From the NCBI GenBank assembly GCA_003255065.1, contig QAOA01004877.1, positions 600,627 through 664,626 on the forward strand: a stretch of DNA of 64,000 nt. The letters are read 5' to 3'. The stretch is from Cercis canadensis (lineage: Eukaryota > Streptophyta > Magnoliopsida > Fabales > Fabaceae). A program made the position numbers and the translations under genes. Shown here in pieces: positions 24,068 to 43,500 of the stretch. Each line of letters starts with the position of its first letter. Within the stretch, counting starts at the first letter, position 1. The notes under the pieces are model-generated. The model was not told the origin of the DNA, did no database searches, and saw only the letters and a program-made list of their open reading frames with translations.

Positions 24068-24149
24068 NTAATATTTTGAAATACTTAAAAAGACTGCTTT
24101 TGGAGAAACTTAAAAATAAGGGGTGCGACTTCTGTACAATAAGTTGTAC
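23302..24149. other. Intergenic stretch with a small GC-richer island and a poly-T/N gap
   Basis: 23650-23830 is GC-richer than its surroundings and has short open frames on both strands (14-30 codons) without family resemblance. 24040-24067 is a poly-T run that ends in a single N at 24068, probably a contig join. No gene supported. Confidence 0.5.
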
Positions 24150-24453
24150 ACAGAAGCTAACACAAAATCATTTATATGATGTTAGAGTGCGAAATGGTGG
24201 TACGTAGGGAGTAAGACAAAGTTATCATATTATGAAAGAAAATTGTGATTGTCAAACATGAAATTGAAGATATTAAATTCTAATGTCCATAACGGTAAAC
24301 TTGCTCCACTATGTGGCAAACCAGATCTTGACTGATTGTCTGGTATTTTATAGAGCTTATTAGCATGTTAAGGTCTTTACTCTTTATTACTCACCCAGAA
24401 TTTGGATTTCACCCGTGTTAAAGCCCGGGTTGTTGGACCAGCAGAAGCATCAC
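24150..24453 (-). pseudogene. Decayed copy of the 3' part of the SYP2 syntaxin gene
   Basis: Aligns in the same orientation to about 11780-12094 of the intact syntaxin: shared blocks include AAACTTGCTCCACTATG, GGATTTCAC and CCAGCAGAAGCATCA. It spans the intron before the last exon and most of exon 6 (the linker after the SNARE motif), then homology stops abruptly at GCATCA. Many substitutions and indels destroy the frame. The anchor exon and the earlier exons are absent. It is intron-containing, so it arose by DNA-level duplication, not retroposition. Confidence 0.7.
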
Positions 24454-25192
24454 ATGTATTTCTACCTATAAAAGTTACATTCATCCCCTCAAAAAAAGAG
24501 GTACATTTATATGTGAGAAAATAAACTAACACATGACCACAACAACTATAAACAATACACTATCCTGTTAATCTCCTTCCCCAACAAAAAATCCTCGATC
24601 ATCAACTCATTACATCTTCTCTAAGCACGTATGAGCTAGTGTAACTTGAATGAAAGCTTTAACATAACCACGAGGGGGGAAAAAAGAAGAAGAGGTTAGT
24701 AGCAAAATGCTTTACTCCTTTCCAGATGCAAAGGTTGGATATTTTACTCACATTTTTTACTGTAAGAGGGCTCTTGGTGATCATCTTTAGTCTTTGAAAG
24801 TGAAGTCTTTTCATTGAAGTGAATATTGAAACTGGTCAAGTCACGGGATGTTGCCTTATATTTTCATCCCCATGTCCTGCATTAAGGCATGCAAACCAGG
24901 AGCACTACCAGGAGAAACTGAAAGGTACTTGTGACGAAGTTCACCAATGTAGTTCTGAATATATATCATGGCATAAAGATGCACACTAGTATCTACTGGT
25001 AGTGTCAATTTACTTTGATGTCCTGTACTGCCATGTCAGTCATGCAAGGGAATCTTGGTTTGCATTGACCACAGTCGGATTCCTGGCTTTTAACTTCATA
25101 AATAAACCCACATTCACATATTCACGAACTAAACTGTAAGCCAAGTTTCCAACTATGAAGGCAAACTTCACCAAGAAGTTCTGTGGAATGAT
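24454..25192. other. Region downstream of the helicase gene
   Basis: On the minus strand this follows the TRCF-like stop codon and should contain its 3' UTR (probably down to about 24800). I see no further coding sequence. Confidence 0.5.
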
Positions 25193-32795
<7,603 letters not shown>

Positions 32796-33981
32796 TGAAA
32801 ATGCAAAGTACAAGAAATGGTTTACTTAAAAGGTTTCAAAAGAAGGGAGGGAGAAGATGGAGAAGTGGAGTGGCCCATTTGAATTTGGGAGAGGAAGTAA
32901 CAGTGTTGAACGGAGAGGTTTTAGAGGGGTTTTTGTTTCACCCAACATGGAAAGGAATTTGCTTATCATCAAATGAAAGCATATGATATTATTTGTTTTG
33001 CGTTTGTGGGGTTGAGATAAAATTTATATATATTATTATGCTCTGCAACTGTGCAAGATGTTAGATATCTCATCTCAGGCTCAGCAGCTCAGATATTTTA
33101 CACATGCGTTTGGGTATTGCCGTATTAGATTGACCACCAGCAGCTGTGAACTGGCCACGCTGTGCATGTCATCACTCACAAAATTATCTTCTTTTTTCAT
33201 TGGCTGATAAAAGACAATCCTTATTTATTATACATGTTTTTTAGATGTCTAATTGATGCAAATCTACAATTTTTTTATTTTAATGAACTGTATAAAAAGA
33301 GAATTTAAAAAAAATGGTTACAAATAAATATAAAAGTATAATAATAATAATAATATTAAGAGAATGCATTTAATTAAATTATAAATCATAAGTAAAAATA
33401 GCGTTACTCTCTCTTAATTAAAAGATTTTACTAAGACTTAGGATGTAAATTTAGTATAATTACATAAAATTTTAAAAAATAAATCACTTAATAGAAGTTA
33501 AATTCTAAAATAATTAATAAAATTTGAGTTTAATTGTGTTAAATAAATTTTGGACCATGGGTCCCACTAAACTCCCAATTAAAAGAGTATAAAGTTACCT
33601 CTGGAATAGGTTAGTAATCACAAAATGTTAAATAATGGTACTTTGTTAGTATGTTAAATGTTAAAAGACCTTTTTTAGTTTGAAAGGATAATTGGATTAA
33701 GAGTATATTTGTTCAAAATAAGCCACAGGAGAACGCTGTTCCCGCCATATCCACATTAAAGAATACATAAACAACTAGAGGTTCATTTTATAATATAGCA
33801 CAGAAAATCAAACAATTAAATGAACAGAAGATGTATATTCAACAGAGGCAGCGAACAAAATTCTCAGCTCAGGTATTAACACCCTAAAAAGCAAACTTTC
33901 AGGCTCTATATGAGCAATCTCCGCCAACACTGATTCTCATGAGCCTAAACATCCCTAAGTTGATGCCCACAACCCCAACAG
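32796..33981. other. Helicase promoter and LTPG copy 1 downstream region
   Basis: The right flank of the helicase gene (minus-strand promoter) followed by AT-rich DNA. From about 33760 to 33981 the sequence is similar to 47180-47377 (for example GGTATTAAC, CCAACAC, CCCTA and GTTGATGC blocks), so the LTPG duplication includes the 3' UTR. No other gene. Confidence 0.55.
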
Positions 33982-34552
33982 CTAAACAATAATTAACAAA
34001 GCCAACATCAGTAAGGCACCCCAAGAGAGGTACATGAACTTCGTTGCTGAGTTTTGAGCCGAGTTGTTGCCACCACCACCAGAAGAATCTGAAATAAAAG
34101 TCAGATAATAGATGGCTTCAATCCTTGCTGATATGGAGAAACCATTCTTTAAAAAAATTTCAAAAAAAAAAAGACACACGCAACAACAGCAAAAGGAAAG
34201 CTGAAGAAGATGAATTGAGCATACTTGTGAGGCAGGACAATGGATTGACATGTTGGCCACATCTGCCGGGTAATTTCTGAGCCTCATTTATATTAATGCC
34301 AGCTTGCTCAGCTTGTCTTGTGCCTTGGTTGCTTACCAAGCTGCACAAGCATTCTGGGTCTGATTCAATCACTGATTTCAAAGGGTCACAACAACTATTC
34401 GGTGGGTCTCGGGTGCCATTGAGGTAGTTTAAGCAAGGTACAAGCTTGTTAAGACACGAGCTCTCTTGAGCCCATCCCTTTGATAAGCAAGCTACAAACA
34501 CAAGAAATGCAATGCAGAAATGCTCCCTCTCCATCTTGGTTTTCAATTTCAT
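33982..34552 (-). CDS. GPI-anchored non-specific lipid-transfer protein (LTPG), copy 1
   Basis: Two exons, 34225-34552 and 33982-34088; 435 nt, 144 aa. A signal peptide (MKLKTKM..., ending near GWAQ) is followed by the eight-cysteine motif in order C...C...CC...CLC...C...C (from ESSCLNKLVPC to NPLSC). Exon 2 adds a Ser/Gly/Asn linker (NSSGGGGNNSAQNS) and a hydrophobic tail (LLMLALLIIV) typical of a GPI-anchor signal. Such proteins sit at the outer plasma membrane and take part in exporting cuticular lipids. The donor follows CLT and the acceptor reads TTTCAG|ATT. A near-copy lies at 47378-47939. Confidence 0.9.
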
Positions 34553-34590
34553 TGATTGGTCTTTGTTTGTTCTCCAATGCAGTATGGTTT

Positions 34591-34599
34591 ATTATATAG
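34591..34599 (-). promoter_or_regulatory. TATA box of LTPG copy 1
   Basis: The minus strand reads CTATATAAT about 40 bases upstream of the ATG. The block containing it is almost identical before LTPG copy 2, which supports function. Confidence 0.6.
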
Positions 34600-35082
34600 C
34601 AGAGGATTAACAGAGGTGTAAAAGGAAGTGATGTAAAGTTGGTGATCAAACTCAGAGCCAACTATTTGACTCTTGATTGTTTATTTAGTAAAGGCTTTGA
34701 TTGTGTGGCAGACACTGGCACTATGGTGTAGTGACCGTTGGATAGGTGAAGCTACTTTCTTCTTTTGGTCAATGGTAAGCTACTTTGAAACTTCAGAATT
34801 TCATGCATGACATAAAACCGAAAAGTTAAATAAGAGAGAATAAAAAAATGCAAAATTTTATTGTGAAAGTGTCATCTAGAACTGAACGTCTGAAAACCGA
34901 TCCTAACCAAAAGACATAAAAGTCAAGTAAATTAAAAAAAAGGAAAAAAAAAAAAAGCAGAAAAAGGACAAAGCCTAGTTTTGCTCATAATCATGTCTCA
35001 ACAATAGTTAGTCCAAGTATGCACTTACTTCCTTGCTCCTCTTCAGTAGTGACCACTTCAGATGAAGTATGTAATAAAAAAA

Positions 35083-35243
35083 TATTAGAATATTAGCTGT
35101 AAATACTGTAGTTATTATAACATATGTTTAGGCTTGTAATTAGCTTATGATTAGGCCCATAATTAGGCCTGTTATTACTGTACAGTTAGTATAAATAATA
35201 GATGTGAGAAACTAGTCTCACAACCTTTTCCACTATTCTCACA
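35083..35243 (+). repeat. Copia 5' LTR
   Basis: 161 bp, starting TATTAG (the canonical TG start has become TA) and ending TCACA. A TATA-like TATAAATA lies at 35190-35197. Ten substitutions separate it from the 3' LTR, all transitions. Confidence 0.93.
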
Positions 35244-35255
35244 TGGTATCAGAGC
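35244..35255 (+). other. Primer-binding site of the copia element
   Basis: TGGTATCAGAGC directly follows the 5' LTR; this matches the initiator-methionine tRNA 3' end used by most plant copia elements. Confidence 0.9.
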
Positions 35256-37530
35256 TATTTTAGTGAGAAAAACCTCTCCCTTTTCACTGTGAATTTTTCC
35301 AGCGGCGTTTTCCCTCCTTCCCTGCTGTGCTCTTACTCTAGCAGTGTTCTTACACTAAGGTTTAGTGGCTGTGTTTCTATCCAGCTACCCTAGGACTCGA
35401 GATTCAAAATTTTGACCCCACAGTCGACCTCAGCACCCTCCGATCGGTCTGTCCCCGGAAACCTGCCACTAGACGCCGCCGCACGCGCCCACACGCGCCG
35501 CCACCTTCCCTGCGAGTGACGCCCAAGCACAGCCACTTTCTTCCGCACGTGGACGCGCGTGTCAGCTCCGACCGCCGTGAAATTTTCCAAATCTCTCCTC
35601 CGTCGTATTTCCGACCTGTTCCTACCCTTACTTTGGTGTTTTCTGCCCTAGACAGCATCATAACAGTTCTGCTCCTCTTTGTTAACGGTTAGTAACATCC
35701 AAATGGCCTCTTCAGACAAGGAAAATTCTGGTCACCACTTATTCCTTACTTTTTCTTCTACTCTAACTATCTGTGCTGAGAAATTAACTAGTTCTGGCAA
35801 CTATATGATCTGGTCCGCCCCTGTGGAGTTGTGGTTTTTAGGTCAGGGCCATGAGGCACACTTAATCAAACAAATTAAAGACATCCCTGAGAAAGATCAG
35901 CTTAAGTGAAAGCAGGCTGATGCTTATTTTTGTAATGTTCTTTGGCAATTTATTGATCGGGTTCTTATTGACCAATATCGACCTTATCGTACCTGTTATG
36001 AGGTTTGGCAGAAGGCCAAGAAACTCTACTCAAAAGATATAAATCGTTTGTATAATGTTGTCTCTCAGATGAAAACTCTTAAGAAACAGGATCTAGATAT
36101 GCAAACTTATCTGGGGCAGATCGAGACTCTTCAGCAAGAATTTAATTAGATGATGTCATTCTCAACTGATGTTGCTCAACAAGAGGCACATCGTGGCAAA
36201 TTCTTTATGGTCCTTGCACTTGCTGGTCTGCCTTTTGAATTGGATTCAGTCCGTAATCAAATTCTGGCCAACCCTGGGGTTCCTACTATGGACACGATAT
36301 TTGAGCAGTTAATCCGTACTTCAGCACCTATAGGTACCTCTGTTTCGACTACCTCAACTGATTCTACTATTCTAGCCTCTCAAGTGAACCATCGAGAGGA
36401 TGGTAAGGGCGGCCATGGTGATCAGCGAGCTCGAAATAGAGATCGCCCCCGATGTACTCACTGCAATAAAATTGGCCATACAGTGGATTGCTGTTTTCTC
36501 CTTCATGATCGACCTTTTAAGGTTGCTAATGTTGCACAGTATGGTTTCTCCTTTGGCACTCCATCTGGCACTGTATCCGTCTATGTTGCTGATTACCATG
36601 AGTTCCTCAGATTCCAAGACAACCAGCGGTCCACCTCCATTGCCTCTATTGCTCAGCCTGGTAATCCTATTGCATGCATCTCTCAGTCCTCCTCTTTTGG
36701 ACCTTGGGTTCTTGATTCTGGTGCTTCTGATCACTTGTCTGGTAACAGGAATTTTTTTTCTCATATCACTTATTCTAATTCATTATCCACTGTTACCTTA
36801 GCTGATGGCTCACACACTACAGTCAGAGGCATTGGTCAGGCCACACCCTTATCTTCCTTATCTTTAAATTATGTTCTCTTTGTGCCTGGGTGTCCATTTA
36901 ATTTGATTTCTGTTAGCAAATTAACTCAAACCCTCCCTTATTCTGTTACATTTGTTGCTCATTCGATTATTGTACAGGAGCGGAACATTGGAGGATGATT
37001 GGAGTCGGACATGAGTCCCGTGGGCTATACTACCTCGCCCTACCACCATCTCCTGTGGCTTGTCTTGCTGCTGATTCTCCTGAACTTTTTCATCGTCGTT
37101 TGGGACATCCTAGCTTACAAAAACTACAGAAGATGGTGCCAAGTCTCTCTAGTGTCTCTTCTTTAGAATGTGAGTCTTGTCAGTTAGGCAAACATGTTCG
37201 TAGTTCTTTTCCTAGTCGTGTCAATAAACGAGCCGAGTCTCCTTTTTCACTGGTTCATTCTGATGTATGGGGTCCTAGTCGTGTCAACTCAACTTTGGGT
37301 TTTCAATACTTTGTTACCTTTGTTGATGATTTTTCCCGATGTACTTGGTTATTTTTAATGAAAAATCGTTCAGAACTTTTCTCTATTTTCCAAACCTTTT
37401 GCTCAGAAATTAAAACTCAATTTGGAATCACCATTCGCACCTTCCGGAGTGATAATGCCCGAGAATATTTTTCTGCTCCATTTCAATCTTTTATGACTTC
37501 TCAGGGCATTCTCCATCACTTTTCTTGTGC

Positions 37531-37981
37531 TCATACTCCTTAACAAAATGGGGTAGTTGAGCGAAAAAATAGACACCTGATTGAGACTGCCCGTACTCTC
37601 CTCATTCATAATAATGTTCCGCTGCGTGTTTGGGGAGATGCGGTTATCACTGCATGTTATTTGATTAATCGCATGCCATACTCTGTTTTACAAAATCAAG
37701 TGTCTCATTCTCTTTTGTTTCCCAATCAGCCACTCTACTCTCTTTCTCTTCGTGTNTCATACTCCTTAACAAAATGGGGTAGTTGAGCGAAAAAATAGAC
37801 ACCTGATTGAGACTGCCCGTACTCTCCTCATTCATAATAATGTTCCGCTGCGTGTTTGGGGAGATGCGGTTATCACTGCATGTTATTTGATTAATCGCAT
37901 GCCATCCTCTGTTTTACAAAATCAAGTGTCTCATTCTCTTTTGTTTCCCAATCAGTCACTCTACTCTCTTTCTCTTCGTGT
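37531..37981 (+). repeat. 225-bp direct duplication split by an N inside the copia integrase region
   Basis: 37531-37755 and 37757-37981 have equal length and differ only at about two positions (CATACTC/CATCCTC and CAGCCAC/CAGTCAC). A single N at 37756 separates them. This breaks the integrase frame. Confidence 0.93.
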
Positions 37982-40046
37982 ATTCGGTTGCACATGTTTT
38001 ATTCATGATCTTACTCCAGGTAAAGATAAGTTACATGCAAAATCTCTCAAATGTGTCTTTTTGGGTTATTTCTGTTTGCAAAAAGGTTATCGTTGTTTCT
38101 CTCCTGAACTCAAACGATATCTTGTTTCCCCGATGACTCCACTGATCCTACCGAGGACTTGGCACCTCCTCTCCTCACCTACCATCGTCGGCTTCGACCT
38201 GACCCTGTTGAGGACCCTACCATTGTGCCACATGTCACTGGGCCTGTTGAGCACCCACCCATCGTGCCACCAGTTCTTGAGCCTGTTGACAACCTTCCCA
38301 CCAAAGACCTCCCTGCTCCTACCCTATTGGATTCATCTCTTGCTCCAGTCACTTCTCAGGTTCTGATCTCTGACTTAGACTAATCTATTGCTGACCGCAA
38401 AGGTATTTGTTCTACTCGCAATCCTTATCCCATTTATAATTTTGTGAGCTATCACCGTTTGTCTCCATAATATTATGATTTTGTGTCGTCTTTGTCTCCT
38501 GTTTCTATTCCTAAAAATGTAGGTAAAACACTTTCTGACCTAAGCTGGCATAAGGCAATGATTGATGAGATGACTGCTTTAGACTCTAATAGCACTTGAG
38601 ATTTGGTACCTCTACCACATGGTAAATCCACTGTTGGTTGTCGTTGGGTTTATACAGTCAAAGTTGGCCCTGATGGCCAAATAGATCGTTTGAAAGCCCG
38701 CTTGGTTGCCAAGGGATACACCCAGATCTACGGACTTGATTATGATGATACCTTCTCTCCAGTTGCCAAGATGACCTCTGTTCGCCTCTTTTTCTCTATG
38801 GCTGCCATTCACCACTGGCCCCTTTATCAATTGGATATTAAAAATGTCTTTCTACATGGCGAATTGCAACAGAAAGTTTATATGGAGCAACCTCCTGGAT
38901 TTGTTGCTCAGGGGGAGTCTAGATTGGTGTGTCGACTTCGCCAATCTCTCTATGGACTTAAACAATCTCCACGGGCTTGGTTTAGGAGATTTAGTTCAGT
39001 TGTCCTACAGTTTGGTATGACTCGGAGTGAGGCTGATCATTCAGTCTTTTACTTTCACTAATCCCCTAACTGATGCATGTACTTGATTGTCTATGTGGAT
39101 GACATTGTGATTACAGGGAATGATCAAGAAAGCATACAAAAACTTAAGCAACATCTATTCCAGCACTTTCAGACAAAAGATTTGGGCAAACTCAAGTATT
39201 TTCTGGGAATAGAAGTTGCTCAATCCCGAAAGGATGTTACCATCTCACAACGAAAATATGCCTTGGATATATTGAAATAAACAGGTATGTCAAACTACAA
39301 ACCTGTGGAGACTCCAATGGATCCAAATGTCAAGCTCCTACCTGATCAAGGGGAGCCCTTATCAGATCCCAGTAGATATCGGAGACTTGTTGGGAAACTC
39401 AACTACCTTACAGTGACACGTCCTGATATTGCATTTCCTATGAGTGTACTTAGTCAACTTCTAAATGTTCCGTGTGACAGTCATTGGAATGCAGTAGTTC
39501 GTATTTTAAAATACATCAAGAAGGCACCAGGTAAAGGCCTATTGTATGAAAGTAGAGGACATACTCAAGTGGTTGGATATTCAGATGCTGACTGGGCAGG
39601 CTATCCATACGATAGACGCTCAACCACTGGATATTGTGTATTTGTTGGGGGCAATCTAGTGTCATGGAAGAGCAAAAAATAATCAGTTGTTGCTCTATCC
39701 ACGACTGAGGCAGAATATCGAGTCATGGCTAAAGTAACCTGTGAGCTCATATGGCTAAAACAATTACTTCAGGAGTTAAAATTCATGAAGATTCAACAGA
39801 TGAAACTAATATGCGATAACCAAGCAGCTCTCCACATTGCCTCCAATCCAGTCTTCCATGAAAGGACCAAACATATAGAGATTGACTGTCACTTTGTTAG
39901 ACAGAAAATACTTTCAGGGGATATTGCTACTAGTTTTGTTAGATCAAATGACCAGCTAGCAGACATATTCACTAAGTCTCTCGGAGGCCCTCGGGTTAAC
40001 TACATTTGTAACAAGCTTGGAACATATAATATGTATGCTCCAGCTT

Positions 40047-40055
40047 GAGGGGGAG
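40047..40055 (+). other. Polypurine tract of the copia element
   Basis: GAGGGGGAG immediately precedes the 3' LTR; it primes plus-strand DNA synthesis in this element class. Confidence 0.9.
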
Positions 40056-40216
40056 TGTTAGAATATTAGCTGTAAATACTGTAGTTATTATAACATATGT
40101 TTAGGCTTGTAATTAGCTTATGATTAAGCCTATGATTAGGCCTATTATTGTTGTACAGTTAATATAAATAATAGATGTGAGAAGTTAGTCTCACAACCTT
40201 TTCCACTATTCTCACA
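40056..40216 (+). repeat. Copia 3' LTR
   Basis: 161 bp, TGTTAG...TCACA, no indels relative to the 5' LTR. Confidence 0.95.
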
Positions 40217-40579
40217 AAAAACATATTAAGGAGTGAAGGGTAGCTAACCATAAGGCATACTCTAAGCAAAATGATAGAACCCATGATGGATCTCTATTGG
40301 ACATGTTCATCACTTGCACAATCTAGTTATTAGACTCGAGCAAACCTAATAAGGCACAAATTTATGGATTTTAAAAATTAATTATATTACATACACAAGG
40401 CCTTTTGTTAGACCAATCAATGTAAGGCCAATTCATGATATTCCAACAATTTAATCATTGGAAGGAGAGCAGTGTTGAACATAACCAAAGGTCCTACCCT
40501 AAACCAACGGCATATTCCCCCATGGCCATGGATAAGGCAATAACTCCCCTCTATCAAGTTGCAAAATTTTCATCAAGAG
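40217..40579. other. Short non-coding stretch between copia 3' LTR and KUP copy 1
   Basis: After the AAAAA target-site duplication this should be the KUP copy 1 3' UTR and the remaining part of the original LTPG-KUP intergenic DNA. No ORF of interest. Confidence 0.5.
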
Positions 40580-43500
40580 CTAGACATAATATATCATTCC
40601 AACTTCAACAAGACTGACGTGAGGAATATTAAGGGCCACAGCAGGACCCCTGCAATTTTGGCGGAGAAATGCATACCCAACATCAATCACAAGCTTTTTC
40701 AAGAATGAGGACGATTTCCTTGCCTTCACAACTGAGTGCCCCACTATATATGCAACTCCAGCTTCCTTTGCTTCAACCAAATCCATAAGTTCTTCCCCAA
40801 CATCAGGATCCATGGGAGGGTTGTTAGCTACTTGAAATCTTACTTGGCGCCTCCTTATTGATGGATTTTCCTCGTCATAAATGCTTTGCAAACTTGGCCG
40901 GATTGCAGATCTGGTGGTAGAAATGGAGTTTTCCAGATCAACATCTTCATTCTCAGACACATGTAAGCTTGAACATGAAATTCTGTTACTTATGACTGTC
41001 ATCCTCTCATCAGGTGGAGTACTCCCACCACTTGAGAGTTGTGGTTCCATTGCTTCTCTGTGGATAAACTCTGCTATACTCTGTATGACCTGGCTCTCAA
41101 AGTCTCCATCATTCCTTTGAATGTCCTTATACCCATATCTAACAATGCACCTATACATACGATATGGTCTGGGGCCAACTCGCCCAATAAGGAAACGTTC
41201 TTCAGGTGGTACGTATGGAACAATAACTGATTTTACACAAACAAAAACCAGCACTTTATGAAGTGCAGGGAGATTTGTGACAAAGTGGGAAAATACTGCT
41301 GGTACTCCTGTTGCCAGTTCTGAGTAGATGAAGCCTATCCCTGGGACACGAACTATGCCAAGGCTAGGGCCTAACGCAAGTACCCATTGCAATGAAGCTT
41401 TGTTTTGCAGATCGAAGCTGTACTTTCTACAAGAACCATAATGCCATACATGCATAACAGCCATGAAGATGCATGATATGACAAGAGGAACCCATCCTCC
41501 CTGAAGAACTTTTGTAAAGACTGCTACTAAGTATACACCCTCGATCGCCCAAAAGAATAGAAGAAATGTCATTGCGATTAAGATGCTTTTCTGCCAGATG
41601 AAGATTAGGACAAGTGCCATCAGAAAAGTAGTCACAAACATAACCATCATAAAAGCAAGACCTGGTAACCAAAGTTCCAGAAATAATTAAAATCAATCAG
41701 ATAAATAAAAAAACATTCAGATACAATTCTGATGCAGGACGAAGAAACAGATTCGTTGGTTCCTTAGTGAAACTCTTTCGTAAAAGAATAAATTACCATA
41801 AGCATTTCCTATTAAGTTTATGTCATGAAATCCAATGGTTATAGCAAGAGCCAGGACCATAAGAATCCAGTTTATTTCTGGAATGTAGATCTGTCCATAT
41901 ATGTTCTTCGAGGTATGCACAACTTTCACGCGAGGAAAGCAACCAAGTGCCTGACACTGCTTGATGATGGAGAAAGTGGCAGTTATAACAGCTTGACTTC
42001 CAACAACAGCTGCGAGGGTGGCAATAGAAAAAACAGGCCAAAATACAGGATCTGCAGAACAAGTAAACACATTAAAAAACTCAGAATCACTTTCATTACT
42101 TATAGAATTTTGGATAGTAGTATCAAAGAGTAAGATGAACTAACGAGGTATTGAGCTGAAAAAAACTTGAGAAATAGAGTTGGGGTTTTTAGACAGGAAA
42201 GCAGCTTGGCCCATGTACTGTACCACCAAACAAGGGTATACAACGAATGAAAATGCAATCTGCACAGGAAGAAGAATGTTTAGAAATTGAATTCTAACTT
42301 GTTCACCATTCAATAAATTATAATTACAAGTGCAGTACAGATACGACCTCTAGACACTTCGAATCATCCAGATTTTAATAAAGATAAAAAATATTATCAC
42401 ATAATTCCTTCATCCTTTCATGCAGTTAATAGTGATGTGCAAAAGTAAAGGTTACTTGGAAGACCAAAAATGCAGTCAAGTTATATGCTTACCCTTATTG
42501 ACAAAGCAGTGAAATGACCAAGATCTGCAAACATAGCCTCAGTCCCTGGAGAGACACAAAATGCTTAGAACTCGGTAAGAGTGAACTTGGAGTCGAAGTT
42601 CTTAAAAGCACGTAGCTTCTTGTAAATAAAAATTCAATTGGAGTCATAAAGTAGAGAAATGGAGCATTTAGCATAATATCTCAACAATCTATGATCCAAA
42701 ACAGATAACAAGCTATGCAGGTCCAAGGTCTAACATACCTGTGATACAAAGAATAACCCCTCCAAGAGAAATGCAACCTTCTATACCAGTCTTATGGAAG
42801 AATATGAAGATATAGTGTGGGGATATTGCACAGACTACTTTTGGATTCCAATATATTGCATTATACAACCCAACCAAAAGAATGGATAGAAGCCAGATGA
42901 TTACAATTGGTGCAAACATAAATGCAACTTTGTGGGTGCCAAAATGTTGAAGAGCAAAGAGACCAACCAATACGACACAGGCAAGCAAGACAATTACTCC
43001 TGCAAACGACATGGAATCAGTGACGGTAAACTAACTTGCACGCCCTTAGAATTGGCCAAGCACTAGTGAGAATGACACTATCTTCAAAAAAGGACACAAA
43101 TCAGAATTGACTCACTGTCCGTGAATTTTCTATCTGTGACTTGAATTCCTGATACTGCTGATAGAACTGCAGGTAAGAGTGGGGAAATGGTTAACTTCTT
43201 ATTAGACACAATCTAATCCTCATGTAAGAACTGGAACTTTTAATTTTATCACTCATGAGTTTTAATTCCATGAAATGTTAAATAAACAAAACCAGAGAAG
43301 TTGTCTACTAATCTACTAAAGGATGTTCTGCCAGCATTTTAAAATGTGGAGAACACTGTGCATTTCAGGAAACAAGTAAGCTAAGTTGCCACTTGCAGGC
43401 CACTTTTGGCTGAATAAATAATGAGAATAAAATTGGAGAGTCCATAACGCCTACAATTGTTGATATCAGCTAGATTTGGAGTGGCCAGTTAGAAGGTAAA

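Larger units (their letters stand above)
35078..40221 (+). mobile_element. Ty1-copia LTR retrotransposon (with 5-bp TSD)
   Basis: Two 161-bp LTRs (35083-35243, 40056-40216) bracket the element; AAAAA (35078-35082 and 40217-40221) is the target-site duplication. Domain order is copia-type: gag from 35703, zinc knuckle near 36460 (CTHCNKIGHTVDCC), protease with DSGASDH (near 36715), integrase (HRRLGHPSL and the following Zn region; ~37085-37980), reverse transcriptase (YMEQPPGF, YVDDIV; ~38600-39280), then RNase H (STTEAEYR near 39700) ending at 40048. Stops at about 35908, 36148, 37541, 39059, 39278 and 39680, plus frame changes, break the polyprotein. It split the LTPG copy 1 to KUP copy 1 intergenic region after the tandem duplication or in one copy only. 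Confidence 0.95.
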
